A DNA stretch of 64,000 nt from Smittia aterrima (Eukaryota; Arthropoda; Insecta; Diptera; Chironomidae): assembly GCA_033063855.1 (NCBI GenBank), contig CP093831.1:6262001-6326000 (forward strand), in the 5' to 3' direction. The translations under genes and the position numbers were made by a program. Numbering within the stretch: the stretch's first letter is position 1; each line of letters starts with the position of its first letter. Below are positions 48,302 through 62,681 of the stretch, one piece after another. The notes below the pieces were generated by a model. The model worked only from the letters and a program-made list of their open reading frames with translations. It was not told the DNA's origin and made no database searches.

Positions 48302-51300
48302 GCTTACACCATGCAGTCTCTTTAGGGAACATTGATGCTCCGTCTCAGGTGAAAATTAAATTAACCCTATTAGACCTCTCGAAGCTCATTGTCTTTTTAA
48401 ACTCGCAGGCAAATTTCACCTTAGCAGCAAGAAACTACGACTCGGAGGATGAAAACATGGGCAGATTAAGAGGAGGGCGACCACCAGGGCCTTACAGTGT
48501 AAAGCCATCGGTTTATTCAAAGGAAGACATTATCGACCAATACTGCCTCACAGACCGTCAACTGAATAACTCCATCGAGCAACCAAGGCGTGATAGATTC
48601 TTCGGTTGTTGGTCGACCAGAAGCCACCAATCATTTCTCGGAGTCTGCGTGGGTCGTCGCGCACCGTCTGATGAGAATTTGCAGGATTATGCTCCGATAA
48701 ACAGGCATCCGAGGTAACTAGAACAGCAGAATAATTAACACTCATTGAAAGCGAGAGAAAAGTCTTCCGCTTCACGCTTGTCTGTTCCATTGTTTAGCTT
48801 GCTTTGATAATTCCATTGCAGTTGTCGGCAAAATAAGAAATTTCTTACGATTGAAATATTTTCATTCACAAAACGAGACTAAGTGAAAGACTTTGTAATA
48901 TTAATTTAGGCGCAGACAGTTGGAAAATATTCAGGACATGCTAACGTTTGTATTATCCAAGAGTCTTCGAATAAGAATATTTATTATTCTGCATGAGCGA
49001 GTGAAGGAGCTATTGAAACAAACGAGGTTACTGCTCGTATCAAAGCTCGTACTTAAAGCTTTTTCTCTCTGCGAAAAAATGTTCAAGGATTTTTAGTAAA
49101 ATTTTCCTCCTTCTATTCTCACCCTATCAGATTCCAAAAGCCTGCAAGCTACGACGATGATGATCTCGACAACTCATATTTTCGGAGAAAGCCGACATCA
49201 TTTCTCAGCAGCAACGATGCAAAGCGATACACTTGGATGGCGCCTGAAGATGATAATTTTCGTATGGAGGGAAATCCCATGAACAACGGCGGGCCCTACA
49301 TCGTCGGATCTTACCCTCCAAAATCATCATTTCTGAGTCAGAGTAGCGAACAAATTACAGGGTAAGATTAAACTACACGAGAGCTTTAGGATAGAAGTTG
49401 AAATTTGTTGCTCCCGAGACGGAAATGAGACATGCAGGAAAATTGGAAAACTGAATCGGTCGACAGTTTTATGAGCTCATACCTAACTTTTTTAAAATTC
49501 TTATTTCCCTTGAAAACGATTCGTTAACAAGTTTTTTCTGCTTGTCGCTCCGGTGTACATGAGAAACGAGTTAAAAATGGAACTGAGAAAATTAAAAATA
49601 ATTTTTCCATTTTCCTTTTTTCCTAACGAAACTCGACCCATTTATATTTTGCCTTTTCTACAGATACAGATGCCCAGCTCATATCAATCTTCCGGCGACG
49701 AGTCCTGCGTCACATCAACCGAATGACATGCAACCAAGGTGAATGAATATTTATCTTTATGACTTCTATCAAATCGGCTTTTCTCGAAGAGACCAGAGGA
49801 AGAAAAACTAGTTTTTAATGAGATTTCCCATAAAGTTGCTTCGACCTTAACGACGAAGAAATTAATGGCACGAAAATATATTTCCTCTTCAGTAAACTTT
49901 GAGATATTTTCTGCTTAGTTTCTCATGTGAAAGTTGTCTAGGCGATGATTGATGACAAAGCAAAAATAAGAAAACTCGGAGCTCAGATCTGCTGCAGTAA
50001 AGTTTTCAAAAGAAAAACACTTTTTTCACGAGCAAAGAATTAAAATTTTACGAAAATCTTCTTCGCTAACGATTAGACTGACAAGAGAGAGAATAATTTT
50101 CATGAACAAACAATTTGCTCATTTGTTGAATATTAAGCAAACGAAAAACCATTTGCTGACTCCCGCTTGCAAGAAATTCATGAAATTATTCAGCTGAACG
50201 TTTAAATGAACACATTTAGTGCTTTGACGTTGAAGCGAGCTTTCAACTTTCGTCTTGAAGATCATTAAGGCGCAGCGGCTCACGACTCAGTCGTCATTAA
50301 TTTCAATTTTAATGTTAATTTATGAAATCATCATCAGCTTGCTAAACTGCGTCGTGTTCGTCGTTTCAGCTAAATTAAACAAATTTTATACTTTTGTTTC
50401 TCTTTCTCGTCTCGAAACTCGAGTTTCGTTAGCGGCGATGTTCGAGGAAAATTGAGAATTTCTATTAATTTTGCGCCGTTGTCGGATAAAGCTTTTTAAT
50501 GCTTCTCTTTGAGAATTTATTTTCAACTGGATTCGTGATGAATAATTTATAGCTTCTTAAGACGTTCCGGGGGGAGTCGAGTAAGTGCAGAATCAGAGAG
50601 AACGGAAAAGGTTTGCGAGCTTAGATATTGCTTGTGATTTAGAGACAGGAAGACTCGTTTCTACTTAAGATGAGTTGTGAATGCTTATTAGAAGACTAAA
50701 GAATTCGTCAGCTTTACAAAAGCTGATTGTTTGTCAAACATAATCAAGGAAAATTGTTTAAAGACATTTTCAAGGAATTTCTAAAACATTCAAGAAACTT
50801 GTGATTTATGAAATTTCCGTCTCTGGCAAAAGTTTACGCTTCAATCGGTCTTTCATCTTAGAATTCAATTAGAAATGAAATTTAATTAATAATGGATGAC
50901 TTCATTCAATTCAAGGTTAACCGAGATGAAATAATTTATTACGAAGAATGAATTCAAGAAGCTTTACACCTCATCAATCAAAGCAAGAACGACAGCAGTA
51001 AATTTATTAGCTACTAAAATCATAAAAATCCTTTTAATCCCTGCACCGTAAGCTTCTTAATGCTAAGCTGCTACATCACAGAATCATCGCGAGGGATTTT
51101 AAATTTTACCCTTCTGTAAGCGCAACAGCATGAAATCGTTTTTAATGAGAATTAAGTGGTGCTAAAGTGAAGTATCCAACTGCCAAGCACAGAAATATTT
51201 ATAAATTATTCAAGTTCTCACTTCTATCGAAAACTTCATTGCCTTTGAGTATATCCAAATTAGTTATTTGAAATTGATTTATTCGAAGTGCCACATTTCA

Positions 51301-54300
51301 CTTTCCACGTGAAGTGAAACTTTGCCTTTGCAATATTGAGTTAAAATGCTGTTGCGGTTGAAAAGTCTCAAAGTAATTTTAAATTAAATTTAGCGACATC
51401 AGTCATGGTAACTAGATTTATTCAGTTTCTCGCTGCAACTTTTCGAAATTGAAGAGAAACTTTTGAGTCTGTTGATTGTTATTTCCGCAGATGAGAACGA
51501 CTGCTAAACTTTGTCTGCAATGTAAGTAAATTAACAACCGTTGCGAGATAACATCTTTCCCTTCATCCTCATAGCTTGTGAGGAAAATAGAAAGCATGAA
51601 CATGGATTATGCAGTTGAAGCCAAGCAGACACAATGTGTTGACTTAAAGACGAGCAAGCTGTAAATAAATTCTGTTGAATATTAAATCAACCTCTGCGAA
51701 CAGGAAAACAAGCTTTTCCTTATAGTAAATTAAATAAACTCGCGTTCGAAATTCTCTAGAAAGTTCTCTTCGTGCGAATGGCAGAAACAAGAGATGTCGA
51801 ATTAAATTTATGAAAGTCCCAGCGTGCAAATTTTCATTCGATTCCAAAAAGCTGTTACAGCAAATTGAGTGAATATTAAAACATTCTCCGGCGAGGTGAG
51901 GGACGTGAAAGTTTGCAAAATTAGATAAAGAAAAATTAAGGAAACAAAAAAAATTGCTGCTTCGGCAAACAACGTCTCCCCGTACGCCAATCTCGCTCAA
52001 ATTCAAACGTTTCTGTTCCGAGATAGACAGTGATTTACAGCGGAGCTCTCAACTTCCGCAAGAGTTCTTTCTCGTATCTCACGTTTAACAGTCAAACATT
52101 AAAAGTTGGCGAGGAAGTTTGGCGTGTTCAGTGAAAAGAAGAAAAGCAATTCGAGGTAAATTAGGTAATGAAACATTCCGGACTTTAATTTTATTCATTG
52201 ATATGGGTTAAATTAATTTTAAGCGTCAGTGAAAGAGGTGCTTGAGTGTCGGACATGGAAGTTGTTTCACTTGGGTGCTCACTTAGAGTAGAATCTACTT
52301 AGTTGACATCTTCAGACAAAGTGAAACAATAAAAAGAAGTGCGTGAGAAAATGTTTAATGTCTCTCAAATAAAACAAAGTTTCTGGGCACGTGAGTCCTC
52401 TAGACTCACTTCATGATTGTTTCTTGTCAAAGAAAAGAAAACAACCTTATTCCGTTTGCCATGACAATTTCACTGTCCGTGAATTTAACGATTCAAATGA
52501 ACTGCCGTGACATCCCATCGACCTTCGCATCGCCTTTTCACAAGAATTCCTTAATGCTTTCAGCATTAGACTTGCAATTACGTGACACGTTCTACTAATT
52601 TTCTTCAAGTGCTTTTTTTCTTTTCTGCCTCGGAGACGATGGAAATTGTCTTGGGTTTCGAGACTGACAATCACGAGGTTCATAGAAAGTTTTTGTTGTC
52701 TTCTTCATTGAGTGAACAAACAAACAAACTCATCTTCCAAACAATTGGTACGATTGGGTATTTCATTGCATTTCTGTCTAAACAAACTTCGAGTCTTCGC
52801 TGCTTTGGGTATAACGATGAATTGAATTAGCGCCTCGACGCTGAATTCGTAATCAGACAAACAAAGTTCTCAAAAGGGAATTGCACTTGAGACGAGCTGA
52901 TCTGTTCGAAAACTTGACGACAAATTATTGAGCGAAGAAGAAAATACGAAAATTTTTCCATCGAGACGTCTACCTTTCTCATCTCTGATGCCGCGAATCA
53001 AATTATTAACCTTAATCTGTCACTTCTCGTTTAATTCTCTTCAGAGAAATCATTGACTTATGCCTAAGCCCTACTTAGAAGATAAACGAATATCATTCCT
53101 GGATGAGTAATGGAGACTTGAAATCGCTTTAGTGCGAGTCATGTCACGATTCGGACTAAGGATACTTTGGATTTTTATAACTGCCTAGCAAACTCTCCTG
53201 AAGCGAATTAAAATCAATTTTATGGTCCCTGAAGGAACGTCGAGGTCCCTCGAGTGAAGTCTTCATTCGTCCAGAAAAAAATATTGAAAGCTCTCTGCAG
53301 TACAAATCAAATGTTAAAAGCCTTAAACTGCTTGCTCATTCAGCCAACACCTGACAATCTAATGGATTCAATTTCATTCCAACACGTGCGACTGGAAACG
53401 TGATGAGTCGGGGAGTTTCTCTTGAACTACCTGAATTAGAGACGAATGTCGTCGAAACAGCAACAAACTTAATTAAAATTCCAACGACTTACATCGTCGA
53501 AACTATGAAGACATTTAGAGCTTAAAAGCTTCTTCCTGCTAAACTCGCAAATCCCAGAATTGCTCGAGTCGACAATAAAACATTTTACCGCCTAATCAAA
53601 AATTGCTTCTCCTTCATTGAAAGCAATTTCTGCAACAATTTCATTTTCACAGCTTTCGTCTGGATTCCACATTGCATCGTCTGCGTCAACAATTAAATTT
53701 AATCACTTCGTCTAAAGTGCTTAAAGTTTCCAATGTGCTTATGCCATACTAATCTCATTCCACTCTGAATCGTCTTCCATCTCATTTCTCAAAAGCTATT
53801 AAAATAAATTTTTTCATTACAAGCTATTTCTCATCTTAACAAAACAGTCAAGTCTCTTGTTCAACTTGTTGTTGTCGCTCGAATTAAATGTGAAGTGGGT
53901 TGAGGATTATAAGATTCTCCATCTCGTCCGAGTTATGATGCTGCCAAAGCTCTAAAGCTATTTTTAGCCTTAAAGGGAATTTGAAGCGAAATTTATTGGA
54001 TTTATTTTAATATTAAGAATCAACTTGTCGAATTTAGAATTTCCCGTCTTGAGAATCATAATCTTGCGCCTAAAGGATTTGAATTCCGTCATTGCTGAGC
54101 TCTAACCTTACCACAATCAATAAAACTCCTCAACATGTAAATTTTCTCAGAAAATTTCCCCCACGAGACTTTCACGGATCTTAAAATTTTAAAGTTGAAA
54201 ATTTCAACTTGATATGTAAATTCATTTTAAAGTTCATTTTTTTTTTGGCAGACTCTGTGGTCGCCCCGAAAGGTTCTTGGGTTAAGCTTTCATCTTCCAT

Positions 54301-57300
54301 TAACATTACTCCACGAGGCCGCCAGAGATTGATCAAAAAAAAGAATTTGACCTTTTGGGGTTTAATGGAATTTAATTTTTGATATGCGGTAGCTTCACAT
54401 TTTCTTTATCAACAGCACGAGGAGCTTAAATCAATTTTTTTTGTGGGCACAAGGAAAATAAATTTGAGAGCGCTATATGAAGCTATAAATCTCAACTAAT
54501 GGCATCAGAACAAGCAGAGCGTTTTATTGTGCGGATACGCTTCGTCGTAAAGATCCATCCGGGCGGATTCTATTCCCACTTTTTCGCAATTTATTGTGTT
54601 TATTTTTAGGATTTCTCTTCCGTCAAAAGCCGCTTTGAAATTTTATTATCTTCGTTTAAGGAGAATAGCTGAGCAATATTTTAATATCTCTCTCGATTAA
54701 ATTTCCATTTCAGTCGAACAAAGCACGTCAGCTTTGCACGCTCGCTGACACTTGCATCGTTTGATGATGCGATCGGAGTGAGACCGGGAAATCGAATGAT
54801 GAATGCACGGAGTCAAGAAAGATTAATTGGAGGGAAAAAGCCAACGATAACAATCACGCAGCAGCCACCGCATCTCCAACAATTGCCGATGATTCAAATG
54901 CAAACTATTCTACAAAAGCCACAACTGCAGCAAACGCTGTCGCAACCTCACTTGATGCAGACGATAAGTCAGCAGCAGCAGCAAACATTTGAAGCGCACG
55001 TCTCCGAAAAGCAAAAGCGATACGTGATGAAAACTCAAGCAACGCAAACGGAAGTCTACCATGGGAGCAAACCCAACACGTCACAACCTTTATCACTTAG
55101 TCCACGAACGGTTCACAGGGTGAGTTGTTGAGCTTTGCATTATCATAAATTCAACTTCAATTGCTGAATAAATCATGTTGGAAGCTTTTAAAAAAGTCTG
55201 TGGCTTGGGGGTGGCGAAAGGTCTTCACGAGAGACTCGCGCAGCTGTGAACGGAGACAGGGAATTTGAAATAAAATTAAACAGCAAAAATACTTTTGCAG
55301 CTGATAGCAGGAAAATATTCTCATAATCTTGATGAAAACCCCAGACTAAAAGACTTTTGTCATTCATGCACTTTTCCTCACTCACTTCTGAAGTTTATTC
55401 GTCTCGTTGCTATCTCAAGCGACACAACCGTCGTCAATGATTAAAATCAGATGAAGTTCATTTTCCATTCAGCTCTACCACCCTCAAGCAATGTTAAATT
55501 GAATTAAAAATGAAATGGAAACAAATCTTCTTCTCTCGAAGAGAAATAAATTGAGTTCGAAAGCGATTAAAAAGAGTTTAATGTGTCAGGGACTCGTAAG
55601 ATGAAACCAGACAATGTCGTGGAAGTTATGACACACCATAAGAAATATCCTGCAGTTGATAGTTCCCCTCGCAGTAGAAATCCTTTCAAGTGCTGTGCGG
55701 CAGACTATAACGAGCGCTACATTGTATGAAACAAAAAACACTTAACAGACTTCACTACTGTCGTCCCTTGATTCATTTGAAATTTTCAAGTTATGTCCGA
55801 CTATAAAATCGATGGAAGAGCCGTATCATGGAATGTTTTCAAAGTCGCAACTGAAGAACAAAAGACAGTAACGCCCCTAAAGAAAGACGACACATGTCGC
55901 ACTTAAACTTTATCCAAGAGTTGTTAAAACCGCATAATTAAGTTCGTAATATTTCTCTGCGATCTCGAGCGTGAATGACTACAATGAAGCGGGAAATGTG
56001 CGACAACAAGACTGAAATAATTTCTGTTTCAAGGATAAATTGAAGGATCATAATAAAAGCTATGCGACGAACTTTATAAATGGAAATTTCTCCGACGACA
56101 AGAATGGAGAAGCTGAATGGGAAAAAGTTAAACAACTGCCATTTAAAGCTTATTGCAAAGTTTTCCTCTTGCCGACCATTTGTCCGATTTTATTGTTGGG
56201 GTAAACGACAATAGAGATAGCACCAGTTTGTTCGAATGAAATCAAAATCTGCTTCGTTCTTAATTTGAGAATGAACCCAAATTGGTTTTAAGGACAACTA
56301 CTCCGCATTACATAAACGTCAGTCGCCCGAAGCTGTGGAAACAAATTTACATTTCATGGGAAGTTCTTTGTCTTCGTCGAATGGCGAATTAAGAAAAACT
56401 TTTTCCACTTTTCAAGTCGAGATATCAACAAAGCAAATACCTGCATTGGCTTAATGTCATGGCGATAAATTTTCCACTTCTGTAGCTTGACGCTTAAAGC
56501 GTTTTCATTGTGAGAACGAGCGGTCGTTAAGAGAAATTTTTGTAAGTTGCTGGAAGACGTCGAAAATTCGATTCCCTCGTTGTTTTGCTTCGCCTTTGTG
56601 AACATTTACTCCGCAAAAAGTTTCTTTTCTCTGCTAAAATGTTCACCACCGGTCACATATTTGTTTTACGACAGAAGCCGACAACAAAATAACGAAACCA
56701 GACCAGCAAGAGAAGTTATATTTGGAATTTCACGGGACCAGAAGGAAAAGTCTCATCGTCGAATGACTGTTTCTCTGATGGACAAGTTGGGAAATGTTCG
56801 GAGCTTCGTTACTCAATTGAAACTTTTACTCGAGAGCTTTTCACGCTTGACAAAACCATCGGAGGTTTTTGTTATCAAAAAGAAGAAAAAACAATTCGAT
56901 TGGATTGCGTCTGCATTAAACATTGGCTTTTTATTGATTTTGCGAACTTCACGACGTCTGCGTCTCGTTTATGTTTAATCTTTAAAACTTTGTCGAAAGC
57001 ATACTTAGCTTCGTGGGTGGGCAAATGTTGATGTTTAGAAGTCTTCGAGGATCGATATAAACTCAAAATTTATTGACGTATGAAGAGATATTGTTCATAA
57101 ATTGAACGAACCCACTGAAGAAGTTGTTATGCTTGAATAAATTTTCATAGCAAGAAAGCTTTTCTTTATGAATTGTTGAAGTTGATGTTGATGCTTTAGA
57201 GCCATTTGATAGCTATGGAGATTAAGAAGAAGAGGAAGCATATCGAGATCTGTGAGTTTTAAGCATCAATTTGATATTCGATACATAAATAAAATATAAA

Positions 57301-60300
57301 TTTGTTTTGGAATGCCAATCGAAACGACGGCAATAACGTAACCAGAAATCGTCGTCTCGTAAACCCTACTAAAACGATCAAAATTTGCGTGGCTGATTCA
57401 ATTTATCTTCCCTTTAGGTAGGTGAGCTGCCGCATGTTTCACGAAAAGTCATAAAAACATAAAATGTTCGCTTAACATTTCCCGTCTCCATCATAATCTT
57501 CGAAATTTAATAGCGACTCCTTAACGAGACATGCGACATTCCTTTTTTTTCTCAACGCAGTCTCGTGCGAAAACACTTTTCTTGTCTTCCTCGTTCACGA
57601 GAAAAAGTTGTTGCCATGAACAAGAAGCGGAATGTGTGAACGTAAAAGCGTAGAAGTTAAATATTTGAAGAGGTAACGACAACCGTCAACTGCGTATGAA
57701 TTTTAAATTTGCGATGCTCGTGGGAGATGAAGAATTCGCAATCGAGTGAAGGACGATGACATAACCGCAGAAATGTTTTATGTTTGCCTAGTTTGGGCGA
57801 AAGGCTCGGGAAAAGTTTTCACATTCTACTGAATTATCAAACTTGTACTGACAGTACTCAACTCGTTTCTCTACGAACGCTTCATAATTCATGAAAGCTC
57901 TCGAAACAACTTCACGTTTAAGCATTTAAAAGTTTCCTTAACAACTTGAACCAGCAACAAGGGTCAAAACATAATTTTGTCAACGACAACTTCTTCATCT
58001 CGAGCCTAATGACATAATTTTTTCAATTACGCGATGGTGAATGTAATTGAAATCTTCATTGTGAGGGTCGTTATAGTCTTTCTCATTAATTCAAGACTCA
58101 AGGGAGACAAGGACATTTCCGCTTATTGTTCATGCACATTCGACCGACGAAAATGTGTGTACAAAGTCTGTTGCGACTGACGATAGCGGAAAAAGAAATA
58201 AAATATTCATTTTCGTATGCAAGATTTATGTGACCATAAAAAAATTTACATAATACCACAGAGATTCCTTTCCGGCTGTTCGAGCTTGTCGTGCTTTTCC
58301 TTGTGTTGACTGCGATCAAAGAAATCATATTAATCTAACATGAAAGCTTCGGTTTTTACGAGCAAAAATGCATTAGTCGTCATATTTCTTATTCATTTAC
58401 TTGGAACGGAGTGACAGTTACTTTAAATACTTTGGAAGTTCCTAACAAAAGTCGTTTGGTCGATGATTTATCTTCGCTGAGTTTAAGAAGATTCTTCGAC
58501 ATTTTCGTTCAACAAAAATTCATAAATCAAGTCAGAACAAAATGCTTTTAATTATGATAGAGCAAGCTTTTCGTTTTCTTCCTCTCAGTCGCGACGCTCT
58601 TCAGAGCGATCTCAATTTCGCCTTAACCGAATGACATTTTTATTAATCTCATCAGAAACTTTTCGAAATTGCTAAAGTTTTCTCCTCCAAACAATTTTCT
58701 TCTTGAACGATGGGCAGCAACATGAAGCAGAACAGCGAGATTGACAAGTTTCCCTTCTTCGATTGTTTATCTTTCGATCTGCATAAGAGAAAACATAGAA
58801 TTTGCTTTGCCATTGTTTGCTGATGGCAATCATAAAATTCTATGATGGAATAATGAAATTAAGTTGAAAAAGTTTCTCTTGTCTGAGGAAAATCTCTTGT
58901 GCCTTGCAGGAAATTGAGTGTACGTGAGACATTGAAGGAAGCATCTGAAACAGTTTTGATGAAAAGGCAAAGAAGGTTTCATGGAAATTTTAAAGCTCTC
59001 GAGCTTAGCTCTGAAGTTGCTCTAAGAAATAGATTTCCCAGTACATCGTTGGAGCATGACAGATTATTAAAAGTTTTTAATTTCTAAACAATTCTCGTAT
59101 ATCTCATCTTGCATTTGCTCGTCGTTACAATTCAACAAAAGAATAGCTTTAAGTTGAATCGTTATACAAATTTTCATTTAAACATTTGCAGATGTGAACT
59201 GCAGGTGACAATTCATCTGCTCTCGAGCGGGAAATTAATTTCGCTGGTGTCACTGGGGAAATCAAACTTTGCTGTGCTCAAACTAATGGGAATTCCTCGT
59301 TCAGAAATTTTCTCTACGAGTGAAGCTCACTGACATTTCGTTATTGTGGATAAATCGAAATTCAAATGGTGTCTTTCGAAAAGACAAATCAAAATCGTTT
59401 GCTAGCGCTTAGTGAAGTGGCAACTCAACGCTCACAACCCAAGCGAACCGGATTACATTCTTCGAATTTCCATTTTAAATCGCAATGCTATCGAAGTTCG
59501 TTTGAGATATCATGACGACCAAGACAAATTATTTTCCGTTTGTTATTGCTCTCGAAGCTCTCGAAGCTTTCAGTAAATTGAACTCGATGCAATCTCAGCT
59601 TGATTCGAAATTAAAATTACATCCAAGTGATTGCTATTTGTTTCTCCTTTACTTCTAGGTCAGGATGGTATCGCAAGGTGCTCAAACCAATGGAATGAAC
59701 GGGAAGAAGCTTACAAAAAGTTACTCAGAGATGGGAACGGGTATAGATGCTAGCTGCCAATACGAGGAAGAGAAAGGGTAAGTGGAAAAGATTTTAAAAC
59801 TTCAACATTGATTCATTGCTTCTTATTTCTTAACACACATTACTCATCATGCAGTTCATACGAACATGACTATCTCTATCGAACCCAATCGGAAGACTCT
59901 CCCAAATCGCCTTTAGACATGTCATACATTAAACCATCGTGCGGTTACATGATGACTACAGCCGAGATACATTCACGCACTTCATCCCGACAAAGTCAAT
60001 TAGAAACCTCACGTAGTGACACGATGTCAACCGACAATTTCTTCATCGATTCATATCATTCACAAGACAGTGCCAACACTTTACGTTCGGCCGAATTAAA
60101 TTTCAGTAGTTCAATGAACTCACAAGATAATGTTATGCATTCAAGACGGGCCAGCCACACGCTCCAAACCGAGCCAATATTCATTGGACGCAATGAATTG
60201 GAACAGATGCGCGTACCCCGAAGTGGACAAAATATTTATGACTTTGAATCGCACAGCTTGCCACGCCGCACTTGCATTCACCATAATAGCGAGGAGTATC

Positions 60301-61342
60301 ATACACACAGTCTGCCTCGCCGCGAGCATCATCATCATTACTTGCATGAACATTCTGATCCGAAAATGTCAAATGGAAGCATTCCAGAAGTGGAAGGAAA
60401 ACGAAGGGTGTCGATGACATGTCAAGATGCTCAGCATTCCTATGTGAATGTTGGTCCTGATACTTATTCTTTGTCTCGTCGCAGTTCAGCACATCTTCAA
60501 CACCAGCAGGTTCCATCGCTTTCCTTAAACTTGATCCATCATCAGCATCATCATCAGCAACCACTACAGCAGCAACATCAAGTCGTACCACCAACAGAAG
60601 AATTGTGTTCAACCTGCTCCTCTGAAACTGAATCGAGTACAGAAGACGAAGAAGACAGCGAGACTGAGCAAGAAGAGGATGAAGAGGAAAAGGAAATTTT
60701 TATCGATTTTAAGCCGCGTTTATCGCCCACGCCAGGAACGGCCAATGTGGCAGCATCGAAGAAGAAGAAAAAGTTCGCAAAGACGGAAGATAATGAGAAG
60801 GGCAAACACTCCGCGAGTGAGGACGATTTGTCCCAGACGCCAACCAATCTTGATTATGTGAACGCGACGAATCAAGATGAAGATATTTTTAGACAAGATA
60901 AGTTTTCAAGAGCGTCACCTGATGCCAGTACAACCGCGAAAAGACGCAGCCGTGATTCTCTTAGAAAGAGGTCAGTGAGCTTGGAAGATCCTTTGGCGGA
61001 TGTTGAGGTTTCCAAGAAGTCTAGTCGAAGTTTAAAGGCCAATGGTTCATCACCTGGCACTCCAGACCGTAAGTCGTCATTTGCGTCGAGCGATGACGTA
61101 ACACGAGACCATTCCGATGGAAATTGGAACGAATCTCAAGCGACAATTCTACCGCGACCACCGAGGTGAGAAACTTTCTCGTGATAATGAGAACAAATTA
61201 ATTTAACTCGGGATTCAATTCCATTAGCCCGCCTGACTTTAATTCACTTCTGACACCTTCAACGAAACGTAAACATCTCCTTCATCAACAACGAAGCTCC
61301 CTCGACATCGAAGCTCTCGACGTCGAAGACATGGCGGATCAG
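48302..61342 (+). CDS. Large multi-exon low-complexity protein, partial, unrecognised
   Basis: Eight exons join in phase with GT-AG sites: 48302-48348, 48409-48713, 49131-49361, 49664-49738, 54714-55119, 59659-59777, 59855-61165, 61228-61342. Together they encode about 869 aa, open at both ends. Order of features: GLHHAVSLGNIDAPSQ, a Cys-containing FFGCWSTRS-FLGVCVGRR block, an acidic YDDDDLD segment, then RTKHVSFARSLTLASFDDA with an RVxF-like KHVSF motif. A Gln-rich stretch, QATQTEV and SQGAQTNG follow. The long exon has SLPRR-type basic repeats, His/Gln runs, CSTCSSETESSTEDEE, IFIDFKP, KKKKK and many RxxS sites. The last exon reads KRKHLLHQQRSSLD. No folded domain was seen; a neuronal or cortical scaffold is a guess from composition. 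Introns of 5.0 and 4.5 kb carry no other gene. Confidence 0.8.
49739..54713 (+). other. 5.0-kb intron of the plus-strand gene
   Basis: Donor GTGAAT at 49739, acceptor TTCCATTTCAG ending at 54713; phase 2 on both sides. Open frames inside (for example minus 51644-52006) have no recognisable content. An additional alternative exon cannot be excluded. Confidence 0.7.
55120..59658 (+). other. 4.5-kb intron of the plus-strand gene
   Basis: Donor GTGAGT at 55120, acceptor CTTTACTTCTAG ending at 59658; phase 0. A 143-codon open frame at 56547-56978 shows no domain and lysine-rich drift typical of non-coding DNA; it is not called. Confidence 0.7.
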
Positions 61343-62681
61343 GTGAGCAGAATTAAAGTATTCAGTTAATCTTTTGCAATTATCTTCAACCTAATTACGG
61401 ATTTATTTTTAAAGTTTCCCTTGCTTTTCTGGTTTGACTTGTGTGAGTGGCACCGTTCTCAGTCACTTGGAGGTTTATAATTGAAAGCTTTCTTCGAGTG
61501 GCAAAAACTGGAATTGCATTGAGAGAATATTGACTTTTCTTTCATTAGTAGGAAACGATTTAATTTTCACTTTTAAAAGCTTTCGTGACATCAAACTCGA
61601 AAATCTCAGGAATTTCATCCGCTTTTGATAAATTACTTTCCTGCATCGAGCTCATTGTTGAAGGAAATTCACAATCTCAGTCTTGCTCACTCCAAATCAA
61701 GTGGATGTCGTTAAGGGAGCTGAGAAAGAAGAAAAAAGTTTAAGTAGAGGGGGAAATGAAAGAAAAATAAGGAAACTCGATCCCATTGTGCAATTTTATT
61801 GAAAAATAAATGGATTTGCTCAATCCATCTTCAGATTTGAGCTCCACAGAGATTCCTACCCGCATTCCACTTTATGCCTTTGTTTGCTCAAAGAGTTCTC
61901 AATTTATGAAAAGGCATCAATCAAAAGTTTCATGCATGCCTCATAAAAAGATGTACGAGTTACGTTGAGCATTTTTCATTCAATGTTGTTTCGTGCTGAA
62001 TCGAGATTTCAACTGCATACGTAGAGAAAAAAAGTTTCTTAGCAAATATGAAAAAGAAATTTTGTTTTTGCCAAACTCTGGAGAATTAAAGAAGAAAATT
62101 GCACGAGAAGAACATAATATTAAGATCCTGCAACGAACATGCTCGTGTGCACTTCAAAGTTCTTCAAATATCGTTGCGATATCGTGATAAAAAGAAAATG
62201 ATAAATCGAGTGCATGAAAGTTCTTAAGAAGAACATACGCGAGAAAGTTTATTGAGGAAATGTTGATTTATCAGTTTTTGATCGGATTGAATCGTTGCAT
62301 AAAACTTCTTTAAGAACTTTAAATCCTTCAACTTAAACTGATGTTAAGTAGAAAAGCGAATTCGTTAAATGCTTCTGCCGTTTATATTAATCAGTTAAAC
62401 TGATTCAGTTTGCTCAAGTGCAAGCAAACCACGAAATTTGCATTAAAAATGTTTATCAAAAAAGTGAAAACTTTCGCTGCATACACACGAACGAGCTAAA
62501 AGAAACTTTCTTGAATTATTCATGGTTTCACTATTTTAAAAGTACTTTTTAATGAAGAAGGAAAATTCGAAAATTTATAATAAACTTGCAGAATCGTTCT
62601 ACGTGAACAACTAAGAGAATTTCCTGGAATCAAAAGTTATGAAAATCATTTTGAGTTTAGTTTAATTAATAAAATAATTTC
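61343..62681. other. Downstream intron of the plus-strand gene and 3' flank of the minus-strand gene
   Basis: Begins with donor GTGAGC at 61343, so the plus-strand gene must continue, but I find no clear next exon before 64000. A perfect inverted repeat of 8-bp arms around one base occurs at 62389-62405 (AATCAGTT/AACTGATT). Confidence 0.5.

Noticed and set aside
48349..48408. Coding extension upstream of the 48409 exon
   Set aside because: In frame and open, but bounded by GTGAAA and TTTTTAAACTCGCAG; a 60-bp intron joining two in-phase exons explains it better.
51644..52006. 120-codon minus-strand open frame
   Set aside because: Intronic, no motif, overlaps another random frame on the same strand.
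56547..56978. 143-codon plus-strand open frame
   Set aside because: Lies inside the 4.5-kb intron of the plus-strand gene; composition is random, no splice context and no recognisable motif.
60141..60847. Antisense open frames over the long exon of the plus-strand gene
   Set aside because: Mirror frames of repetitive His/Gln/Glu codons; no independent support.
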